Of a stretch of 64,000 bases of DNA, positions 57,229 through 64,000 are shown in pieces (the first letter of the stretch is position 1; the number at the start of each line of letters is the position of its first letter). Source of the DNA: Symbiodinium natans (taxonomy: Eukaryota > Sar > Dinophyceae > Suessiales > Symbiodiniaceae). Location: NCBI GenBank assembly GCA_905221605.1, contig CAJNDS010002778.1, forward strand, positions 124,001 to 188,000, in the 5' to 3' direction. Below the pieces are notes generated by a model, which saw nothing but the letters and a program-made list of their open reading frames with translations, made no database searches and was not told where the DNA came from. The position numbers were made by a program, and so were the translations under genes.

Positions 57229-57960
57229 TCATCCTCTGGCAGCTCCCAAGTGGACAGCAGCCAATTCGAGGGCCCCGGCACCTGAGTTCAAGAGCGCCTC
57301 CAAAACTTCAAATCTGAAGGCACCTGCGCTACCTCGGTTACCTCGGGCCCCTACCTCCGAAATCTTCACTTCGCTGATGGTCAAGGATATTTCGTCAAAG
57401 CCTCGGAGAATCAAATCTCTTGTGCCATGCGGTGCTCATGGCATCTCTCGACGGCGCAATGCGGCGCATATCGAGCAGCATCACATGTTCAGCATCAAGA
57501 GTCAAGAATTCCAACAACCTTTCTAACCTTCTTTCTTCATGAAAAGGGCTGGGTGCGGTGGGTGCGGCCATTGAAAAGCTAGGCCCCGGACTGTCTGCCA
57601 GGATCACAAGACGCATCTCGTCCCAGGAAGCCACCAGGATCTCGGATGCGGTTGGGAGAAGATAGCTGATGTGGTCCAGGAAACATTGACTACACCAAAG
57701 ACACGTCCTTGCCAACCAATAGAAGTAGCGTGAAGTTCGGCCACACTAGCCAGCGAACTACAACCAGCTCCGGGGCCTGCGGAATGCTTCTTCGTCCACT
57801 GATGTTCGCCACCGCATAGGCGTTTTGGAACTCGAAACCCAAGGGATCCTCTCAAGGAGGTCATGCTCGCAATGTGCTCGCAATGCGAGGGCACTTGTTC
57901 AAGTTCTCTAGCCGGCTCTACCCCCTCTAACCCTGTCGCGCTCCAGCGCATCGATTTGGA
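57229..57960 (-). CDS. Unrecognised gene, three exons
   Basis: 57720-57960 reads ATGLEGVEPARELEQVPSHC then EHIASMTSLRGSLGFRVPKR. 57400-57715 reads HISYLLPTASEILVASWDEM, RLVILADSPGPSFSMAAPTA and RLERLLEFLTLDAEHVMLLD. 57229-57415 reads GFDEISLTISEVKISEVGAR then FRFEVLEALLNSGAGALELA and stops at 57229. The latter two frames overlap around 57400-57420, so the joint must lie slightly upstream in one of them. The segments are well formed with even composition. No known domain is recognised. Confidence 0.55.
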
Positions 57961-58490
57961 GCTCCGAGGCGCTCTGCACCACCGTGAAGTCTTGGTAGTG
58001 ACTCTCTCAAGAAATTTGAAACAGAACTTGCAAATGGCGAAACGGTTTGTTACCTAGTACTGTTGCGAGCATCTAACGCGGCGGTCTGAAGGCAGTGCTG
58101 AATTGGATGGTTGTTGTTGTTCCAGGCCCCTTGAGCTCACCTGGGCAGAAGAGTTTCAAGGAGAACTTCGACACCTCCGCGCACAGCTCAACTCGAGGTT
58201 GCTGCCAGTGATGCCGGAAGCTGTGTCAAAGATCACCGGGATGACCTCAACGGACGCGGTCTCACAAGCCAAAGGTAACAGACCGCAACTGGCAAGCAAT
58301 CGTTCAGACATCGTTTCTTGCGTGCCGCTTCACGCAACCCGGGAGCCCTCCTGCACGTCCGGGCAATGTCAAGGAAGTGCATCGAAGCAAGACCGTACAA
58401 AGCGACAAAGGGACTCAAATGAAGCACTGTGATCGCTTCTGTCCATGCCGGACTCGAGTTCCAGACGGTTTGACACTCTCTGCTGGCATC

Positions 58491-59946
58491 CTATATTGAC
58501 ATTAAAGTCGTGCGTGTGACTTCGGCCAGGGGTGTTGCACCTGACTGGAGCACATCTTCGTGTGGAAGAGCCGAAGAGCCCTGTCTCAAAATGGCTTGGG
58601 GGGCAAAGGAATCCTGGTCGTGGACACATTGTGCAGCAAGAGGGCGAGGGTATGCAAGGGTGGAGCTCGGCTCAAGGGCGATGAAAATGTAACCCAAGCT
58701 TTTCCATGGCATCCGGAAGGCCAGGTAGATCCACACTGTCTGCCAACTGGTGCTGGCCACCATTTGAAAGGATGAGCATCGTGAGCAACGCCTCAAACGT
58801 CTCGGCTGCAAACCGACCCATCGGCTCGAACTCAAGGGCATAGCGCTTGCGAGAGGAAAGAAGCAGATAAGTCAGGGTCAGCGCCTCCCCTGGTGCAGAG
58901 TCTATCCCAGCAATTGAGCCCTTTTTCGCCCGCTGAAAGTGGAACTCCCCTTCTGACACCTGCAGGAGGATGGGGTCCCAGTCGCCCTCGGTTGCCAGCA
59001 TGAAGGGCAAGGCTTGCAAAAAAACCGTTTGAAGAATCAAAACTCTACAAACCCGATATACTGTGGCTTCTCAGAATGCTTTTGCTACTAAGGCGAAGTT
59101 CTCCGGAGGTTGGCAAGAGCCGCAGCCTGTAGCGAGACGGTTGCTCGAGCCACACTTGGCAGAAGCCAAGCTCCTACGCACAGAAAGGTAACCTCTGAAA
59201 CAAACGGACAAACAGTCGGTAAGGCTTTTGCTACTTTTGTTAGCTACCTAGTTTGCTACTTTTGCCAGCTACCTTTGCTAGTTTGGCTGCCCTTAGAAAG
59301 GTCTATGCCTATGCAGAACACTTACGAGTTTACTTCGAATGGATCGTCGCATCATGTCGGAGTATGTCCGATCCTGCCACACAGGGTTGTCTTGGGCGGC
59401 GCAATGGAGGCGTCCGACGGCCAGGCCTCTTCCCTCTCCTAGGCGACCAAATTCGAACTCTTGCAGAAGTCTGTAGGCATCTTCTGCAGCAGCCTCCAAG
59501 TAGATAAAAGGCGATGAACCAAGCCCTGGACTGCGTAACTGTACCGTTGTGAGGGCTGTCTGGAGTGCACTCAATGCCATGGATACCTTTGGCTGGAGTT
59601 GCAGAATCCGCTGCTTGCGAGTGAGGCCATCTGTCTTGCTCAGGAGCCAGGCCGTCCAGCCAGCTTTGTCCTCGGGCCTTCCCTGCTCATCATCATCACG
59701 TTCAAGAACACGCTCGACTGCGGCCAGAGTGAATCGAGTCAATGCAATAGCTGGCTCCACTACACTGCAGGCCTCATAGCGCGCAGACAGCTGCACAGCT
59801 GTCTCAAGCGGCGCAGTGACGGAATCTACCAGCTTCCACAGAAAATAGCCGTCCTCCTCGATCTTTGCAACCTCTTGCAGAAAACTGACAGCTTTCCGTG
59901 TCGTCACCGCCGCGTTGACAACGATGGATGCGCCCACCAACATCAC
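58491..59946 (-). CDS. Helical protein with PH-like region
   Basis: The first exon starts at ATG 59946 or 59943 and runs to about 59440: GASIVVNAAVTTRKAVSFLQ, EVAKIEEDGYFLWKLVDSVT, PAIALTRFTLAAVERVLERD and VSMALSALQTALTTVQLRSP. This is strongly helical. The second exon, 59012 to about 58760, follows TTGCAAG|CC and reads ALPFMLATEGDWDPILLQVS, EGEFHFQRAKKGSIAGIDSA, LTLTYLLLSSRKRYALEFEP and FAAETFEALLTMLI. Its alternating strands ending in an amphipathic helix resemble a pleckstrin-homology fold, which would bind lipids or proteins; this is inference from pattern only. The last exon (58491-58690) reads LEPSSTLAYPRPLAAQCVHD then SFAPQAILRQGSSALPHEDV. Coding is very likely; function is not established. 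Confidence 0.62.
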
Positions 59947-60379
59947 ACCACTTTGCCGAAAAACAGGCGCTGCTCATGTCTGTCTTGCACGTGCAAAGAA
60001 AACGAGCACTCGTGTACATGTAATGCAAACCGTGTCATGTTGAAAGCTGCACTCGTCTGCCGGTCTGCGGATGTTCTTGCAGAGCTTCTGTAAGAGCGGC
60101 ATGTATGCCGTGTGCATCCGCATACCTTGTTACTTCAAGATGCAAGCAAGACCATGTAGCCAACAAGACATTCACAAACAGCCCTTCTGATTATGCGGTG
60201 CAAGTACCACACATGCTTGTCCCCAACTATCATGCCGACGCAGTTGTGCTGAAACCAGATTGGGCCAAACGGCTGTGAGCAGCCACTCAGCACACACCGT
60301 ACTGAAATTAGACCCAACACCATCTGCAACAATGAGCACACCCAACTAGCCCTAAACATTGTACAGCCATGAAATTTTC

Positions 60380-60745
60380 CTAACCCACACTACACTTGCC
60401 AAGCCGATACGGCCGCAGCAACTCCGAGCTCAGGACGTCCCAAGATCGGGCAATGGCAGAGGTCTGCAACTCTTTGGACCCACTTCCGGCGTAGTGCTCC
60501 AACCTGAGGCGCGGCTCTTGGCGATGTCTTGACGTTCGACCAATCTCACTGAGAATGTGTATGTGTGGGACAGCAAGGTTGCGCCTGCCTACCCACATAA
60601 CTGAGATGACAATGCGCTTCTCGAACGAATGGTGCGCGGACCTTTTGACATGCCTGCTCAGGAAACAATCGCCCTGCGTCAGGTTCACTCGCCATCGTTG
60701 GGCGTGGCACCTCTTAAAACAGGAGCGGCCCACTCTGTCAAGCAT
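60380..60745 (-). CDS. Unidentified basic protein or 3' exon
   Basis: A 121-codon frame reads MLDRVGRSCFKRCHAQRWRV, NLTQGDCFLSRHVKRSAHHS, FEKRIVISVMWVGRRNLAVP and SAIARSWDVLSSELLRPYRL. It is basic (many Arg/His). It lies directly downstream of the RRM gene and could be its last exon. No domain recognised. Confidence 0.5.
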   Translation of the reverse strand: MLDRVGRSCFKRCHAQRWRVNLTQGDCFLSRHVKRSAHHSFEKRIVISVMWVGRRNLAVPHIHILSEIGRTSRHRQEPRLRLEHYAGSGSKELQTSAIARSWDVLSSELLRPYRLGKCSVG

Positions 60746-60757
60746 GCAGATGGCGCA

Positions 60758-63700
60758 CTACTGGTGGATTCGGCAAGCGTCGAAATGCGTCAATGAATGC
60801 AGACCCCCGAGCCAACAGCCTGTCTTGGAGCCCTTCTCCGCAGCTCGCCAAACTTCCAAGGTTCGCTTTTCCTGAAACTCCTCAAGAAAGCTGCCCCGAC
60901 AAACCCCCGCGAACCCCACTGAATTTCGAAACGGCCGTGTCCTTGGCATTGAGCTTCAGTGCGGCCTTGACCGCTGCCTTTTCTTTGTGTGTTGCTATGC
61001 GTGCACACTTGTACGGCTTGTACATGTTGTGCACTCTGCTCCAATGAGGCCCCAGGATGTCACCCAAAGCGATCACTGAGCCTCTGAAGCGAAGCTAACG
61101 AACGCGATGCCCTTCGGGTTGCCACCCTGAGCGCGAACGTGGTTCTCCATCAAATCAGACTCACTACCAGGCACTTAAGGCACTTAAGTTTTCCCCGGCG
61201 TCACGCAAAATGCAAATCGCATCGAGTGGTCGAACCCTAGTGGATTCCCATGGCCTACACAGCCACAAGCATTGTGCCTTCTGGGGCAGCGAAATGGTCC
61301 GGATCTGTCCGCAGGATCCGAAGTGCTCCTCGAGCTCCGGCCTCGTCGTGGACTTGGGAAAGCCCTTCACCACCACGCGGAACCTGTGATATCACATCCA
61401 CAATCTGAGCTGAACTGCTCCGCGCTGAACTGAAATTTCGGAAACTCAGACTCATTGCCCTCGCAATGGGCACACCACATGTACCTCGACTCGAACATGG
61501 ACCAAGATACTCTCTCTTTGCTTTTTCCTTCTCTGACTGCTGTTTCTTTTGCAGAGCGTTCTTCTGCATCTGCTTCTCATCTGCTTGGCTCTTTTCATAC
61601 TTTTTGACCTGCCGGCTCACACATGGTCTTGACTCGGATCTTTCGGTGCCAACGTGCCATGCGGAGATGCACTAATGACTGCGACCAGGCTGCGACTAGC
61701 GTGTTTCCAGCAAAGTCCACACCATTCAGTTTGAGCGCACGGCTGGCAGATTTCATCTCCGCAAACTCGGCGATGGCAAAGCCGCGGGCAGCTCCTTTGA
61801 CTGCTTTAGGGTATCGGATAGGGCTTGTCGAGTTCTCCTAGCAGGAACCTTTCTTTCGAATCAGGAGCGAAAGCAAAAACTGAGACACTGCGAATGCTCG
61901 CGAGATCTCGTGAACATGAATGCGCATTCAATGGATTGAGTGGAGCTTCTCCCGAGTAAAATCTCAGTCCCCACATGTTCACTGATGACAATTCCCAGCA
62001 CTAGGACTCGCAACGCTGTTGAGTCTTGTCTGATGTTCCCTCGTATGAAGCCTCACGTGCTGGTCTAAAAGCTCTAAGCATCTCTAAGCCTCTCTAAGTG
62101 CCAGCGAAGCAGCCCTTGGATTTGGCTGATTTCGAGCTGGGCACCGAAAAGCTCGCAACTTCTCCACACCTATCCGGCTGAGCTTCAGAATCTTTGGAGC
62201 CATGGGAACTTGAATGAAGGCCTTTTTTGGAGCAGAAAGGGAGCTTTTGAGAACTGTAAACTCATTGGTGGAACTTCGCGTTGGTTTCCTGACAAGTCTC
62301 TTCGCAACACGTCCATGATATCACAGGGATCACAGCAAGTCGCTTCAGTTTTTGTTCAACGATTCTCTGCTGGCCGTGTTCGTCATTGAAGGCTTGATTG
62401 CAACTCCGAGCGGGAGTCAAAACCCTACAGCCTGCAACCCTGCTGGATGAGGCGCTTCAGGAGAGCACAATCATTGTAGAGTCGCAGGAATTCAATACAT
62501 AGAGTCATGAGCACACTGCTGCGTTGCCGTTGCTTCCTGCTTCCCTTTTTTTGCCTTTCTGGCCTCGATTCCTTCCTTCGTCTCTCTCTTCCTGATTCTT
62601 CTAAAGCCTCCGTGTATTTGTGTGTACTAGCGACTCTCCTTTTCTCTTAGCTCGAAGGATCCCTTCAGCAAGCCTATTCGCACACAGAGAATGGCAAACC
62701 TGGCCCCTCGCAGGAAGGTCGTGAAGAACAGCAATCTGCCGTTGCAAATCTTGGCCGAAGTGCGTTTTTGAAAGATGCTGCTTCAGCGCATCCGCAGCAT
62801 CAGCATCTGAGCCAAAACCTTTCAGGGTCGGGAACTTGAATAACTTGTACCGCGCTCGCCGCTTGCAACTTTCGGCTCATGCCTGCAACAAAGACCTTCG
62901 CCTTGTTGGAGGCCTAACAAGACGGCCACATGAAATCTCGTCAGGGAGATGGGATTCCCTCGAGCTTCCCTCAAGCTTCCAGTGCACCGCAAAGCACCGC
63001 AAACACCACAGCTTTTGCCTCAGAGCTGCCATGCTCTGGCTTTGAAGCGGCCGCTTTGGCGCCTACAAGCCGGACCTCATTGCACAATTTGCACACAAAG
63101 GGCAAAAAAGAAGATTCCGGGCCCGTTTCAACATATCCATGCGCAGCCTTCCTTGACGATTCCTTTGCCAAGAACTGGAAACTTTTACGGACTTCTGTCC
63201 GGCAAAGTGTAGCAAGGCTGTCCAACACCCCAAAAGCCTCCTCACCTGCAACAAGCAAATGAGCAAGTTCTCAAGTCCTTCTTGGTCCAAGGCACGCTGA
63301 GCTTGCAGTCGACGAGCAAGGTGCCATCCTCACTCAGAGCTGCCTGCGCCACATGTAGGCCGAAATTAGACAAGAGTCCGAAGAACAGCAAGAAACAACA
63401 ACTAAGATACGAAGAACGAATCAGGAGTATGGGGTAAGGAAGAAGGAGAAGGAATGAGACCAAGAAAAGGTGTAGTTTTACATGCAAGACATGTGCTGCA
63501 GCGCATCACGTCTTGGAAAGATCCAAGATGCGAGCTCTCTGTCTCTCTTCTTCTTCTTCTTCTTCTTCTTCTTCTTCTTCTTCTTCTTCTTCTTCTTCTT
63601 CTTCTTCTTCTTCTTCTTCTTCTTCTTCTTCTTCTTCTTCTCCTCGCTTGTGCGTTTTTGTGCAGTACACGGCTCTTCCCAGAAATGTGACTCCCTGTTG

Positions 63701-64000
63701 CTTGTGATTGCTTCGTTCTGCCTTGCAACCTATGATACTCCAAATCCTCCTACTCCAAATTCTCCTGCATGCTGAAGTGCCAAGAAAGATGACGGGATGG
63801 ATGCGGCCCCATATGTTGTTGGCCTTCGCTGCGTCTGGCTCTGCAAAGCCGATGAAGGCGATGCGCGTTTTCTTGTTGCGCCGGTCCGGGGCCGGAGGGA
63901 TCTGAACTTCCTGTCGAAGAACCGAAGATTTGAAAAGTTGAGAACGAAGGCACACTTGGAAAATCATGATGGGTGCCCCGATTTGTCCAGTTGGCGACAA
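60758..64000 (-). CDS. Multi-RRM RNA-binding protein (5' end outside window)
   Basis: RRM A: exons 64000-63956 (SPTGQIGAPIMIF), 63910-63824 (NKKTRIAFIGFAEPDAAK, an RNP1 motif) and 63343-~63270 (AALSEDGTLLVDCKLSV). The joints are phase 0, and the 63824 donor is AAG|GCC. Middle exons: 63245-62971 (GEEAFGVLDSLATLCRTEVR, FVCKLCNEVRLVGAKAAASK), ~62775-62700 (THFGQDLQRQIAVLHDLPAR) and ~62440-62290. RRM B: ~61803-61688, KGAARGFAIAEFAEMKSASR then ALKLNGVDFAGNTLVA. Linker 61608-61511: VKKYEKSQADEKQMQKNALQ, Lys-rich. RRM C: 61383-61278 (VVVKGFP as RNP2, CGQIRTISLPQK), 61126-61082 (GGNPKGIAFVSFASE as RNP1) and 60977-~60914 (AAVKAALKLNAKD). Two RRM C introns are GC-AG and phase-matched. A last piece at 60758-60877 is EKRTLEVWRAAEKGSKTGCW. 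Multi-RRM proteins with charged linkers are often nucleolar rRNA-processing factors (RBM19/RBM28 type); that assignment is inference. Confidence 0.84.
63547..63642. repeat. TTC trinucleotide microsatellite (~32 units)
   Basis: A nearly perfect TTC array. On the minus strand it is GAA and keeps a poly-Glu frame open, continuous with the RRM exon at 63824-63910. The good GC donor at 63824, and the RRM that continues at 63343, place this array inside an intron. Confidence 0.92.

Noticed and set aside
58103-58432. Plus-strand ORF with LPVMPEAVSKITGMT, recalling DnaQ-type exonucleases
   Set aside because: The match is a single short segment. The catalytic DxE motif is absent and the strand disagrees with its neighbours.
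63506-63830. Poly-Glu tract in frame with the RRM exon
   Set aside because: It arises from the GAA microsatellite. A GC donor at 63824 and domain continuation at 63343 place it in an intron.
1-64000. CRISPR arrays, transposases, reverse transcriptases, rRNA or spliced-leader genes
   Set aside because: None was seen on either strand. Repeats present are micro- or minisatellites and local duplications without spacer structure.

Overview
The window reads as nuclear DNA of a dinoflagellate, probably a Symbiodiniaceae-like alga; this is inference, since no rRNA or spliced-leader gene is present to fix it. The signs are: genes broken into many short exons; exon joins of the form AG|G at both ends; several GC-AG introns whose reading phases close exactly; a run of genes almost all on the minus strand; abundant microsatellites; scattered degenerate TTTAGGG-like DNA; and a single-domain voltage-gated channel with a C-terminal EF-hand, a type common in these algae. 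Only a few stretches are long uninterrupted ORFs. Most genes had to be pieced together from exons, so exon ends are approximate unless a splice site is stated.

Layout. 0-4.4 kb: minus-strand exons, including one with a signal peptide and a Nudix box. 4.5-5.5 kb: a repeat block (a duplicated unit of about 215 bp, a 46-bp tandem array, then a C-run followed by a long G-run). 5.5-17 kb: minus-strand exons of unrecognised proteins. 17.9-21.6 kb: a divergent kinesin motor spread over at least six exons in the correct order, with a one-base frame break after switch II. 22-31 kb: further unrecognised minus-strand genes. 31.1-33.4 kb: AT-rich microsatellites bracketing a possible small plus-strand gene. 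34.2-36.4 kb: the best-defined gene, an FHA-domain coiled-coil protein (three exons). 37-47 kb: many minus-strand exons of unknown function. 47.7-52.1 kb: a voltage-gated cation channel (S1-S5, pore, EF-hand, coiled coil). 53-60 kb: unknown proteins, some with EF-hand-like, PH-like or signal-anchor features. 60.8-64 kb: a multi-RRM RNA-binding protein running off the right edge.

The named genes (nucleotide hydrolysis, microtubule transport, phosphopeptide binding, ion conduction, RNA binding) do not form a pathway. They look like ordinary neighbours in a one-way gene array. I found no tRNA, rRNA, CRISPR array, transposase or reverse transcriptase. I see no clear candidate for a new multi-gene system; the more interesting points are splice-site usage, the kinesin frame break, and the repeat structures.
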